From the NCBI GenBank assembly GCA_964550325.1, contig CAZJYT010000011.1:1-23687 (forward strand): a DNA stretch of 23,687 bases, given 5' to 3'. The position numbers and the translations under genes were made by a program. Every line of letters begins with the position of its first letter. The stretch's first letter is position 1. Positions 8,456 through 16,456 of this stretch are shown here, piece after piece. Source of the stretch: CAZJYT01 sp964550325 (GTDB lineage Bacteria > Patescibacteriota > Minisyncoccia > Minisyncoccales > CAZJYT01). The notes beneath the pieces are model-generated. The model was not told where the DNA came from. It worked only from the letters and a program-made list of their open reading frames with translations, and searched no databases.

Positions 8456-8838
8456 AATTTCAGACAGAGGACCAGGTGAAAAAGCTGAAAGAAAGGGTAA
8501 GGAAAATTTATAAAAACTGGGATGAGCTATCAAAGAGAGAAAAGACAAAGATTTTTCACAAAGAATTTAGAAATAATCCTTCTGGTTTTGGATATGGAAG
8601 CTTTTCTGGTGAAAAAGGAGTGCGGAAATATTATCAAGTTGGAAAGAGGAATTTAAGAAAGGGAGAGTTGGTGGTATTTTACTCTGATGGGTTTCTTGAG
8701 TATTTAAAATTTTTAGAGTTTTTGGAGATATTGAGAAAAAGGGACAAAAATAAATTGGATGAATTTACTTTTAAAAAGGCAAGAGAGAATTGTGAAAAGT
8801 TTGGAACAGATAGAACCTTAATTTCTTTCTCTTTATGA
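8419..8838 (+). CDS. PP2C-like protein phosphatase, C-terminal fragment of the same frameshifted gene
   Basis: This reading frame continues the phosphatase begun at 8018. The TTG at 8419 is only the first possible start in the frame and probably not a real one; meaningful homology starts near 8434 (FDKDNKLKF). It contains the amphipathic middle insertion, then KGELVVFYSDGFLEYL (the SDG motif with a metal-binding Asp typical of PP2C). It ends in GTDRTLISFSL, equivalent to the family's terminal D-(N/R)-x-T-L-(I/V) strand with another metal-binding Asp. All catalytic motifs are present across the two fragments, which argues for a recent or artefactual break. Its TGA stop overlaps the ATG of the MFS transporter. 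Confidence 0.72.
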   Translation: MRFGNFDKDNKLKFQTEDQVKKLKERVRKIYKNWDELSKREKTKIFHKEFRNNPSGFGYGSFSGEKGVRKYYQVGKRNLRKGELVVFYSDGFLEYLKFLEFLEILRKRDKNKLDEFTFKKARENCEKFGTDRTLISFSL

Positions 8839-10004
8839 AAAACATTTCAAAAGAGGTGATAATTTTAAGTTTGGCTTTTTCTTTCGTTTTTTTTGGCTAC
8901 AATGGAGTTCAACAGTATCTCACCCTTTATTTTTCTAAATTAAATCTGTTTAAAGTAGGTTTTTATTCCCTTATTTTAATTTATCTATTTTTTATTTTAT
9001 TTAGCTTTCTTTCAGCCCTCTTTGTTAAAAAATACGGATTTAAAAAGCCCCTTTTGATAGCCTCCTTGTTTTATTCCATTTTTATTTTTTCTCTTTTAAC
9101 AAAATCAATTTTTTTGGTTTATCTTGCCTCAATTCTTTTGGGGATTTCAGCTGCTTTTTTATGGATGGGCCAAATAAGTTGTTTGGTAAGGGAAACAGAA
9201 AAGAAATTTTATGGAGAGAGCTCTGGTTTTTTTAATACCTTTTTATCTTTGGGTTCTGGTCTGGGAATTTTCATTTTGGGATTTTTGATTGAAAAACTAA
9301 AAGACTTTGAAACCCCATTTTTATTCTTTGCCTTCTTTCCCTTAATTGGAGCTTTTATTTTTTTGAAATTAAAAGAAAAGAAGCCAGAGAAGAATCTTGA
9401 AAGAATCAAATTTCCCAAGAAGCTTTTTCTGAGTAAAACCTCACTTCAGTTTTCTTCTTTGTGGTTTGCTCAAACATTTGTTTTTGGGATAACAATTGGA
9501 ATTTTACCCCTTCAAGTTGAGAAGGCTTTAGGGGTCTCTTTTGTGGGAATTTTAAGCTCGCTTTTTTTAATTTTACCAATTATCTTTTCTTATCTTATTG
9601 GGAGATTATCTGATAAAATAGGAAGAGAGATTCTAATTTTTGTTTCCTATTTTTTTCGTCTAATTTCTTTTCTCTTTCTTTCAATTCCGAAAACTTTTTA
9701 TTTAATGTTGGGAGTATTTTTTTTAATTTTAGGTCAAATCTTTTCTTCTCCGATATCTTTTGCCATTGTGGGAGATGTTACAGACAAAAAGAATTTAGAG
9801 TTTTTAAATGCCCTATTTAATGCTTTTTCAGTTTCCGGGGTAGTTTTAGCTCTCTCTTTCTCAACCCTAAAATCTCCAAAAATAATCTACTTAGTTTCTT
9901 TTTTGGTGACCTTAATTTCTCTCTTTTTAATTCTTCCCTTATTAAAATTGGGACTTGAAAAAGTAAGAGAGAAAATCATTAAAGAAATTGGGGTTTTAGA
10001 GTAA
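8835..10004 (+). CDS. Major facilitator superfamily transporter
   Basis: A 389-residue, very hydrophobic protein with about 12 predicted transmembrane segments and a charged cytoplasmic loop in the middle (KLKEKKPEKNLERIKFPKK, ~residue 180-200), which is the classical MFS 6+6 layout. The loop after helix 2 reads FVKKYGFKKPLL and that after helix 8 reads GRLSDKIGREI, matching the MFS G-x-L-(S/A)-D-(R/K)-x-G-(R/K) motif A. It overlaps the phosphatase stop and is followed after 2 bp by the sugar kinase, so sugar or amino-sugar import (or muropeptide uptake) is a reasonable guess. The sequence alone does not show the substrate or direction. Confidence 0.85.
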   Translation: MKNISKEVIILSLAFSFVFFGYNGVQQYLTLYFSKLNLFKVGFYSLILIYLFFILFSFLSALFVKKYGFKKPLLIASLFYSIFIFSLLTKSIFLVYLASILLGISAAFLWMGQISCLVRETEKKFYGESSGFFNTFLSLGSGLGIFILGFLIEKLKDFETPFLFFAFFPLIGAFIFLKLKEKKPEKNLERIKFPKKLFLSKTSLQFSSLWFAQTFVFGITIGILPLQVEKALGVSFVGILSSLFLILPIIFSYLIGRLSDKIGREILIFVSYFFRLISFLFLSIPKTFYLMLGVFFLILGQIFSSPISFAIVGDVTDKKNLEFLNALFNAFSVSGVVLALSFSTLKSPKIIYLVSFLVTLISLFLILPLLKLGLEKVREKIIKEIGVLE

Positions 10005-10006
10005 AT

Positions 10007-10933
10007 ATGGAAAGAGAAAAATTTGTTATTGGAATAGATGGAGGAGCCACTAAAACCAAGGTAGCTTTGGCTAATTTAAAAGGGGAGATTTTAAAAGAGA
10101 GAATTTTAGGTTCTACTAACCTTACCAATGTAGGCTTAGAAGAAACAGTAAAAAATTTAAGATGGGGTATTGAAAGAATTTTTCCAAAAAAAGGAAAGGT
10201 TCTTTCTATTTGTGCTGGTTTGCCAGCAGTTGAAGAGAGACCATATTTGATTGAAAGAATAAAAGAGAAAATAGATTTACCTGTTAAAATTAAAGAAAAA
10301 ATTGAAATTGTCTCTGATCAATTAATTGCTTTTTTTTCGGGGACGGATGAGAGAGATGGAATAGTTTTAATTGCTGGTACCGGCAGTGTAGTTTCTGGCT
10401 GGAGAGGAAGTAAAAAGGTTCATGTTTCTGGATGGGGTTATTTGGCTGATGAGGGCTCTGCCTTTTGGATTGGAAAAAATGTTTTTCAAGAGATTTTAAA
10501 AAGCATTGACAGAAGAGGAAAAAAGACAATTCTAAAAGATTTGGTGTTTGAAAGATTTAATCTTAAAAACACCCAAGAATTATTAGATTTGGTTTACTCC
10601 CAAGGGCCCTTTCAAATTCTTCCCAAGTTTTCTCTTCTTTGTAATATTGCAGTAGAGAAAGGAGATGAGGTAGCTGAAAGGATTTTAAAATTAGCCGGTA
10701 AAGAATTAGTTCTGAGTTGCAAGACTGCAATTAAAATATTGAAGTTTCAAAAAGAAAGATTTCCTTTGGTTTTAGTGGGAGGAGTTTTTAATTCTCAGTT
10801 TCTTTTGGCTTTAGTGAAAAACGAGATCAAAAAGTTTTCTCCCAAGGTAGTTTTTGTTCTTTCAAGAGAGCCAGTAAGGGGAGCTGTAAAATTAGCCTTG
10901 AAAAAAATTAAAAATGAAAATTTTAAAAATTAA
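10007..10933 (+). CDS. N-acetylglucosamine kinase-like sugar kinase (BadF/BadG/BcrA/BcrD ATPase family)
   Basis: Predicted cytosolic ATP-dependent amino-sugar kinase of the ASKHA fold. The phosphate-1 loop is IGIDGGATKTKVAL at the N-terminus. A Asp-containing strand (SDQLIAFFSG) and the phosphate-2 loop IAGTGSVVSGW are followed by GWGYLADEGSAFWIG, the hallmark of eukaryotic-type GlcNAc kinases and bacterial MurK-like enzymes. The adenosine motif LVGGVFNSQ lies near residue 260. The length of 308 aa is normal. It sits 2 bp after the MFS gene in the same operon, so together they could import and phosphorylate GlcNAc, MurNAc or a related sugar. The CoA-type dehydratase activator role of this family is unlikely because the Fe-S cysteines of that subgroup are not seen. 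Confidence 0.85.
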   Translation: MEREKFVIGIDGGATKTKVALANLKGEILKERILGSTNLTNVGLEETVKNLRWGIERIFPKKGKVLSICAGLPAVEERPYLIERIKEKIDLPVKIKEKIEIVSDQLIAFFSGTDERDGIVLIAGTGSVVSGWRGSKKVHVSGWGYLADEGSAFWIGKNVFQEILKSIDRRGKKTILKDLVFERFNLKNTQELLDLVYSQGPFQILPKFSLLCNIAVEKGDEVAERILKLAGKELVLSCKTAIKILKFQKERFPLVLVGGVFNSQFLLALVKNEIKKFSPKVVFVLSREPVRGAVKLALKKIKNENFKN

Positions 10934-11507
10934 AAAAAGGGTTTCAAAAAAAGAGATAGAAGAAATTATAAGATATTTAAAAGAGGGGAAAGTGATAGTT
11001 TTTCCTACAGATACAGTCTATGGCCTTTTGGCTAATGCTACCAATAGAGAAGCAATAGAGAGGATTTTCAAGATTAAAAAAAGATCTTCTCAGAATTTTC
11101 TTCCCATTTTTGTGAAAGATATAAAAATGGCAAAAGAAATCGCTAAAATTAAAAGGTGGCAGGAAGAATTTTTAAAAAAAGTTTGGCCAGGAAAGGTGAC
11201 TGTTGTTTTAGAAAGGAGAAGAAAAAAATTGAAAATTTATGGAGTTTCTTCAAAGAATATTGCCTTGAGAGTTCCCAACCATAGGTTATTATTAAAAATT
11301 TTGGAAAAGATTAATTTTCCTCTCTCTGCGACTTCTGCCAATTTATCAGGATTTCCTCCCTCAACAAAAATAAGAGATATTTTAAACCAATTCAAAAATG
11401 AGAAAGAAAAACCCGATTTAATAATTGACAGTGGAAGTTTACCAAGGGCTAAACCTTCTGTTATTTTAGATTTAACTACCTTTCCAATAAAAATTTTAAG
11501 GCTCTAA
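10914..11507 (+). CDS. tsaC: L-threonylcarbamoyladenylate synthase (TsaC/Sua5/YrdC family)
   Basis: The enzyme makes threonylcarbamoyl-AMP from threonine, bicarbonate and ATP for tRNA t6A37 modification. The YrdC domain fills the 197 residues: VIVFPTDTVYGLLANATN, IFKIKKRSSQNFLPIFV, WPGKVTVVLE, IALRVPNHRLL and LSATSANLSGFPPST, which are the conserved ATP/threonine pocket segments. It lacks the C-terminal Sua5 domain, so it is TsaC-type. It overlaps the sugar kinase by 20 bp, is the last gene of the operon, and its stop overlaps the topA stop by 12 bp in convergent orientation. TsaD/B/E partners are not in this window. Confidence 0.92.
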   Translation: MKILKIKKRVSKKEIEEIIRYLKEGKVIVFPTDTVYGLLANATNREAIERIFKIKKRSSQNFLPIFVKDIKMAKEIAKIKRWQEEFLKKVWPGKVTVVLERRRKKLKIYGVSSKNIALRVPNHRLLLKILEKINFPLSATSANLSGFPPSTKIRDILNQFKNEKEKPDLIIDSGSLPRAKPSVILDLTTFPIKILRL

Positions 11508-13574
11508 AGTGTCAGTTTCAAAGTCACAATTTTTATTTGAACACCTTATCTTGTTTTTTTTAGTTTTTACCAAGAGAGAATTACATTTCGGACATCTCTT
11601 ATTTATTGGCTTTTCCCATAAAGCAAAATTACAATTTGGCCAATTTGAACAGGCGTAAAATGTCTTTCCCTTTTTGGTTCTCTTTTCTACAATTTCTCCT
11701 CCACACTGAGGACATTTAACACCTAACTTATGATTTTCTAAGGGAGCAGTAAAATCACATTTTGGAAAGTTTGAGCAAGAGAGAAACCTTCCAAATTTCC
11801 CTAATCTAATGACTAATTTCCCCTTACATTTCGGGCATATTTTCTCAGTCTTTTGAATGGCGATTTCTTCTTTTACTACCTCTTTGTATTTCTTTTCTAG
11901 GTTCTCTTTGAAAGGAAAATAAAAATCACTCAACACCTTAATACGACTTTTTTCTCCTTTGGCAATCTTATCTAAATCTCCTTCCATATTAGCAGTGAAT
12001 TTAATATCTACAATTTCTGGAAAATGTTTGACCAAAAGGTCATTAACCACTCTTCCTATCTCAGTAGGTCTAAATCTCTTCTCTTCATCTTTTCTGACAT
12101 AATTTCTCTCTTGGATGATAGACAAAATGGGGGCATAGGTGGATGGTCTACCAATTCCATGTTTTTCTAATTCTTTAATTAAGCTTGCCTCATTATATCT
12201 TGGAGGAGGCTGGGTGAAGTGTTGAAGGGGAATTAATTTTAAAACTTTTAAGGAGTCATTAACTTCTAAATCCGGGAGTTCCCTTTCCTCATATTTTAGA
12301 GGATAAATCTTTAAGAATCCTTCAAATTTTAAAATCTGGCCTGTAGTTTTAAAGATATATTTTGGTTTATCTGAAGACAAGACACTTTCTATTTCTACTT
12401 GAGTAGAATAGAAAATAGCCGGAGCCATCTGTGAAGCTAAAAATCTTCTCCAAATTAGTTCATAAAGCCTTAGTTGATTTTTATCTAATTCCTTAGAGAT
12501 TTTTTGAGGAGAATTTTTAGCAAAGGTTGGTCTAATGGCTTCATGAGCTTCTTGAGCTATACCTTTGGTTCTGTATTTTCTAAAAAATCCTGCCCAATAG
12601 TCCTTTCCGTAATTTTCTAAAATAAAATTTTTAGCCTGGAAAAGTGATTCTTCAGAAAGGTGGAGAGAGTCAGATCTATGGTAACTGATAAAACCTCTTT
12701 CATAAAGCTGTTGAGCTATCCACATCGTGTATTTTGCCGGAAATTTAAGTCTTTTCCAGGCTTCCTGCTGCAAAGTACTGGTGGTGAATGGGGGAAGGGG
12801 ATTTTTTTTGTTTTCTCTTTTTTCAATATCTATTATTTTGTACTCAGCCTTCTCTAAATCCTTAATAATCTTTTCAGCCTCTTTTTTTGAGCTAATTCCC
12901 AGTTTAGGAATTACCTTTCCATCTTTTTTAACTAATGTTGCTCCAAATTCTTTTTTTTCATCTTTATCCTCAGTTTTTAAGAATTTAGCTTCAATCGTCC
13001 AATATTCTTTAGGAACAAAATTTTCAATTTCCTTTTCTCTTTCTACTACTAATCTTACCGCCACTGATTGCACTCTTCCTGCAGAGAGCTTATGAGCTAT
13101 TTTTTTCCATAAAAAAGGGGATAGTTCGTAGCCAACCAATCTATCCAAAATTCTTCTTGCCTGTTGAGCTTCTACCAAGTTTAGATCAATATCCCTTGGA
13201 TTTTGGAGAGCCTCTTCAATAGCAGATTTTGTAATCTCATGAAAGACAATTCTTTGATAAGGAAGAGAGCTTGGATTTCCAATGCCTAAAACTTCTTTTA
13301 AGTGCCAGGCAATACTTTCTCCTTCTCTATCTTCATCTGTAGCCAAAATTACTGTATTTCCCTTTAGGATAGCTTTTTTCAAAGAAGAGATAACTCTTTT
13401 AGCCTTTTTAGGGATGATATATTTTGGCTTAAAGTTATTTTCAATTTCTACTCCTAATTTTGATTTTGGTAGATCCCTGATGTGCCCAAAGGAAGATAAA
13501 ACCTTATATTCTGAGGTCAAGAATTTAGAAATTGTTTTTGCTTTGGTTGGACTCTCTACAATCACTATCTTCAT
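11496..13574 (-). CDS. topA: DNA topoisomerase I (type IA)
   Basis: Relaxes negatively supercoiled DNA through a 5'-phosphotyrosyl intermediate. The TOPRIM domain is at the N-terminus (IVIVESPTKAK with Glu7; Asp80, Asp82, Glu84 in TDEDREGE). The active-site Tyr298 lies in FISYHRSDS. The C-terminus carries three four-cysteine zinc-ribbon modules (CPKCKGKL..CSNFPKC, CPQCGGEI..CSNWPNC, CPKCNSLL..CSNKNC). The frame is open 45 codons further upstream, but that extension is hydrophobic and unconserved. The ATG at 13574 gives the canonical MKIVIVESPTKAK start and a 692-aa protein of normal size. TATAAA lies 5 bp before it on the minus strand. Confidence 0.96.
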   Translation of the reverse strand: MKIVIVESPTKAKTISKFLTSEYKVLSSFGHIRDLPKSKLGVEIENNFKPKYIIPKKAKRVISSLKKAILKGNTVILATDEDREGESIAWHLKEVLGIGNPSSLPYQRIVFHEITKSAIEEALQNPRDIDLNLVEAQQARRILDRLVGYELSPFLWKKIAHKLSAGRVQSVAVRLVVEREKEIENFVPKEYWTIEAKFLKTEDKDEKKEFGATLVKKDGKVIPKLGISSKKEAEKIIKDLEKAEYKIIDIEKRENKKNPLPPFTTSTLQQEAWKRLKFPAKYTMWIAQQLYERGFISYHRSDSLHLSEESLFQAKNFILENYGKDYWAGFFRKYRTKGIAQEAHEAIRPTFAKNSPQKISKELDKNQLRLYELIWRRFLASQMAPAIFYSTQVEIESVLSSDKPKYIFKTTGQILKFEGFLKIYPLKYEERELPDLEVNDSLKVLKLIPLQHFTQPPPRYNEASLIKELEKHGIGRPSTYAPILSIIQERNYVRKDEEKRFRPTEIGRVVNDLLVKHFPEIVDIKFTANMEGDLDKIAKGEKSRIKVLSDFYFPFKENLEKKYKEVVKEEIAIQKTEKICPKCKGKLVIRLGKFGRFLSCSNFPKCDFTAPLENHKLGVKCPQCGGEIVEKRTKKGKTFYACSNWPNCNFALWEKPINKRCPKCNSLLVKTKKNKIRCSNKNCDFETDTLEP

Positions 13575-13790
13575 AATTTTTATAAATTGTAATATTTTAT
13601 AAAAAATAAATAAGGAAAAGTAAAATGTAAAATAGAGAGCAGAGATAATGAGATACAATTGGAGATCTTTTGTTTGTTGAGAGTAATTTTTATTTATATT
13701 TTGTCCCATATTTCTAACTTCTTCTATACCGGCTTCCTAACCCCCTAACTTTTTGCTATTTATTTACCTTATTAGGATTTTGCCTGCCCC

Positions 13791-13812
13791 GTTAGAGACT
13801 GGATTCTCTAAC
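13791..13812. repeat. Short perfect stem-loop (8-bp arms, 6-nt loop)
   Basis: GTTAGAGA and TCTCTAAC are perfect inverted arms around CTGGAT. No T-run follows, so an intrinsic terminator is unlikely. It lies 31 bp before the palindrome that opens the R-M cassette, and may be part of the same insertion footprint. Confidence 0.5.
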
Positions 13813-13843
13813 AGAATTTCGGATTTAGAATTTTTTTAAAAAT

Positions 13844-13864
13844 AACAGGGGTCTAACCCCTGTT
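13844..13864. repeat. REP-like palindrome, left copy bracketing the R-M cassette
   Basis: AACAGGGGT and ACCCCTGTT form a perfect 9-bp inverted repeat with a CTA loop, followed by AAAATTTAGGTAATTTT. A related sequence in the same orientation occurs at 16570-16587, beyond the restriction gene. Palindromes built on GGGGTCWRACCCC are common companions of IS200/RAYT-type elements in other bacteria; no transposase is encoded here. Confidence 0.6.
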
Positions 13865-13889
13865 AAAATTTAGGTAATTTTCTAAAATG

Positions 13890-13911
13890 GGTATTTTTTG
13901 GTATAAATACC
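13890..13911 (+). promoter_or_regulatory. Inverted repeat overlapping a possible methyltransferase promoter
   Basis: GGTATTT (13890-13896) and AAATACC (13905-13911) are perfect 7-bp inverted arms. The right arm overlaps TATAAAT (13902-13908), which could be a -10 element. An operator over the promoter would fit the need to set methyltransferase before nuclease, but no controller gene is seen. The methyltransferase ATG is 70 bp downstream. Confidence 0.35.
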
Positions 13912-13981
13912 ATCAAAAGAAATTAATTTGAAAAAGTAGTGTTTTTATGGGAAAATTTAAAAGAAAGATTAATGTTAAATT

Positions 13982-15508
13982 ATGGACTTTAAAAAAGGAG
14001 AATTTCCAATAAAACCAAATGGTACCATAGTTTATATTGGTGATGTAAAAAAATGTCTCTCAAAGTTATCAAATGAGTCTGTTGATTGTGTTATCACGAG
14101 TCCTCCTTATTGGAGACAGCGAGATTACAAACATCCAAAACAAATTGGTCAAGAGAAAACTTATACTGAATATATAAATAAATTAGTTGATGTCTTCAAA
14201 GAAATAAAAAAAATTCTGAAACCAACAGGAACCTTTTTTCTAAACGTGGGTTATAAATGGAAAGACAAGGAATTATTACTTATTCCTGAATTACTTACAT
14301 TTGAGCTTCAAAAAAATGGGTGGGCACTTTTAAATAAAATTATTTGGAACAAACCAAACGCTATGCCCTCTCCCTTAGATAATAGATTTTCAAATGTTTA
14401 CGAACCTATATTTTTATTTGTAAAAAAGGAGAGTAAATATAAATATTATCTGTCAATCGATGAGTTAAGAAAACCAATTAATAATTTTGTGATAAATAAA
14501 AAACCCCAAGATCTCATTGGTCTAAAAGTAAAGAATTCTTTATTTAAAGATAAAAAAGGAAAAACCTGGGGAGAAGTAGAAGAGGTTTTTAAGACAAAGG
14601 ATGGAAGCATTCTTGCTCAAATAAAATGGATTAACGGAGAAAGATCTCTTATTTTAGTAAATGAGTTTGATAAGGAATCTCAAATTAAGATTGATTTAGT
14701 TTGTCCAAGTTGTGGGAGAAAAATTTCTAATGAGATTGATTTAAATCAGCATACCAATTGCAATGGATTTCTAAAACCAATTCTTCCTCCAAAATCAGAT
14801 TTTGACAAAAAGATAGAACTTAAAAAAATAGGAGCTCAAGCCCCTCTTTTTATTTCACCTTCCACTTATAATGGAAAGTATAAAGTAAGTCCAGAAAATA
14901 GAGGAGCTTCTCCCGGAGCAAGAAAATCTCTTTTTGGAGAATATTTGGTTTTGCAAAGAAGATATAAAGTATTTCAACCTGTGATTGCTGAGTATCTTAG
15001 ATTTTGGAAAAGAAAAAAAGGGATTACTATAAAGCAAATTGATAAATTATTAGGATATCGAGATACTGCTGGCCATTGGTTCAGAAAAGATATTGGTAGT
15101 TGGGGGAAAGGAGGGGCGGTACCCTCACCTGATGATTGGATTAAACTAAAAGAAATTCTTGGGTTTGATGATATTTATGATAGATGGGTTACAAACTATC
15201 ACTTAGTTCTTCAAGCTGTAAAGCCTCATCCAAAGGGTAAAAATCCTGGGGATGTTTGGGATATTAATACCCAACCTTTTCCTGAAGCTCATTTTGCTAC
15301 TTTTCCGGAAGAGTTAGTGAAACGATGTATTTTAGCTGGTTGTCCACCCAATGGTGTTGTTTTAGATCCTTTTGCTGGTTCTGGTACTACTGGTAAAGTT
15401 GGAGAAGAGTTAGGAAGAAGTTCGATTTTAATTGAATTGGTGCCCAAATATTTAAAAATTATTAAAAAACGATGTAAAAATATAAAAAAAGTTATTTATG
15501 TTAAATGA
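13982..15508 (+). CDS. Site-specific DNA methyltransferase of a type II R-M system (beta class, SPPY)
   Basis: The protein transfers a methyl group from S-adenosylmethionine to a DNA base. Catalytic motif IV (TSPPYW, residues 39-44) lies at the N-terminus and the SAM-binding motif I (DPFAGSGTT, 462-470) near the C-terminus, which is the beta order. SPPY favours N4-cytosine but does not exclude N6-adenine. Between them sit a long variable region, a C-x2-C-x12-H-x2-C zinc-finger-like motif (Cys241, Cys244, His257, Cys260) and a helix-turn-helix-like segment (ITIKQIDKLLGYRDTAGHW, ~348-366), probably forming the target-recognition part. At 508 aa it is longer than minimal beta enzymes (~300 aa). 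It overlaps the nuclease gene by 11 bp. The ATG at 13982 is preceded by a weak purine-rich stretch only. Confidence 0.9.
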   Translation: MDFKKGEFPIKPNGTIVYIGDVKKCLSKLSNESVDCVITSPPYWRQRDYKHPKQIGQEKTYTEYINKLVDVFKEIKKILKPTGTFFLNVGYKWKDKELLLIPELLTFELQKNGWALLNKIIWNKPNAMPSPLDNRFSNVYEPIFLFVKKESKYKYYLSIDELRKPINNFVINKKPQDLIGLKVKNSLFKDKKGKTWGEVEEVFKTKDGSILAQIKWINGERSLILVNEFDKESQIKIDLVCPSCGRKISNEIDLNQHTNCNGFLKPILPPKSDFDKKIELKKIGAQAPLFISPSTYNGKYKVSPENRGASPGARKSLFGEYLVLQRRYKVFQPVIAEYLRFWKRKKGITIKQIDKLLGYRDTAGHWFRKDIGSWGKGGAVPSPDDWIKLKEILGFDDIYDRWVTNYHLVLQAVKPHPKGKNPGDVWDINTQPFPEAHFATFPEELVKRCILAGCPPNGVVLDPFAGSGTTGKVGEELGRSSILIELVPKYLKIIKKRCKNIKKVIYVK

Positions 15509-16238
15509 TCTTGAGTTAGAAAAAATTGAAAGGAAGTATTTTGAATATTTTTTGACTTTTTTGAGTGCAAATTTAAATCCGATAATTAATGGGTTAAATT
15601 CAAGGATAAAAATATTAGATGACTGGTATAAAACTTTTATTAAAACTGCAAGAAAAGGATATAAATCATCAGATTTAGATACAGGAGCCGAAAGAATTTT
15701 TCATCATTTCTTTGCTTCTATTTTACATATTCCCAATTCTTCCCCTATTGGTTCTGATTTAATGTTTGAGGTGTATGACGCCTTTATTCATATTGAAGTT
15801 AAAACAGCTCTTATAGATAACCCCGCAGATTATAAAGGAAAGGTTAATATTTTAGATAGGCAAACCTCCTATGGTTCAAAAGGAATATTTTCTCCGAGTT
15901 TACCTCATTATTACCATCCAAAAGATGGAAAAATAAAACCTTGTTTGACTTATGTGATTCAAGTAATTCATGAGGAAGCTAAACCAGACATTAAATCTCT
16001 TAAATTAATTTGCATTCCAAATGGGCAACTATATTCCCATTACAAGACAAGTATTGTAAGGAGAGGAAAAGTTAAGGGAAAAAGTTTTCGTTATTTGTAT
16101 TCTGCTAACCCATATTTTAAGCTCTTAACAAAAAATAAAGAGGAAAAATTTAGAGTCGAGCTAATATATTTGGCAAAAAATTTAAAAGTGAAAGATATTA
16201 CAGGGCTTACAAATGTACCAGTTCATTTTCAATTTTAA
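15498..16238 (+). CDS. Putative type II restriction endonuclease, PD-(D/E)XK-like
   Basis: Called mainly from its translationally coupled position after the methyltransferase and from a plausible nuclease core: GSDLMFEVYDAFIHIEVKTA, where Asp87 (or Asp94), Glu100 and Lys102 fit the D-x(n)-E-x-K active site of PD-(D/E)XK enzymes. The N-terminal ~70 residues look helical. The region after the core (KGKVNILDRQTSYGSKGIFSP onward) is likely strand-rich and could carry sequence recognition. At 246 aa it is a usual size for type II enzymes. I cannot assign it to a named restriction family or a cleavage site. Codon use is as AT-rich as its neighbours. Confidence 0.72.
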   Translation: MLNDLELEKIERKYFEYFLTFLSANLNPIINGLNSRIKILDDWYKTFIKTARKGYKSSDLDTGAERIFHHFFASILHIPNSSPIGSDLMFEVYDAFIHIEVKTALIDNPADYKGKVNILDRQTSYGSKGIFSPSLPHYYHPKDGKIKPCLTYVIQVIHEEAKPDIKSLKLICIPNGQLYSHYKTSIVRRGKVKGKSFRYLYSANPYFKLLTKNKEEKFRVELIYLAKNLKVKDITGLTNVPVHFQF

Positions 16239-16456
16239 TTTAATTAAATCCTACTGATAATTTAGAGGTCCGTTATTTCTTATTGTCTTTAATGAGTTCT
16301 TTTTGCGTGTCAAACGGTTTAAGTAGGTAACCGAAAGGATTTTTTTTGGGCAATATATTTTTGTAACCAAAAATTAGTCTTAATGAACTTAGCTCCTTAA
16401 TGAAGATCTTTGTTATTGCTTACCCTGGGTAACCAACATCCTATTCTATTTAATTT

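Larger units (their letters stand above)
13575..13981. other. 407-bp intergenic region between topA and the R-M cassette
   Basis: No convincing gene. It holds the topA promoter area (AT-rich, next to 13575), two separate stem-loops (13791-13812 and 13844-13864) and a 7-bp inverted repeat overlapping a possible -10 of the methyltransferase (13890-13911). The stretch 13700-13790 has C-rich patches (CCTAACCCCCTAAC) unlike the surrounding DNA; I see no function for it. Confidence 0.6.

Noticed and set aside
12660..13602. Plus-strand open frames opposite topA (up to 122 aa)
   Set aside because: They are antisense shadows of a strongly conserved gene, have no recognisable domains and no start signals.
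13575..13709. 45-codon N-terminal extension of topA
   Set aside because: The canonical TOPRIM start MKIVIVESPTKAK begins at 13574; the extension is hydrophobic, low-complexity and unlike any TopA N-terminus.
13947..14009. Small open frame beginning ATGGGAAAATTTAAAAG just before the methyltransferase
   Set aside because: It is 20 codons, runs out of frame into the methyltransferase start and encodes only a Lys-rich peptide; too little support for a leader peptide.
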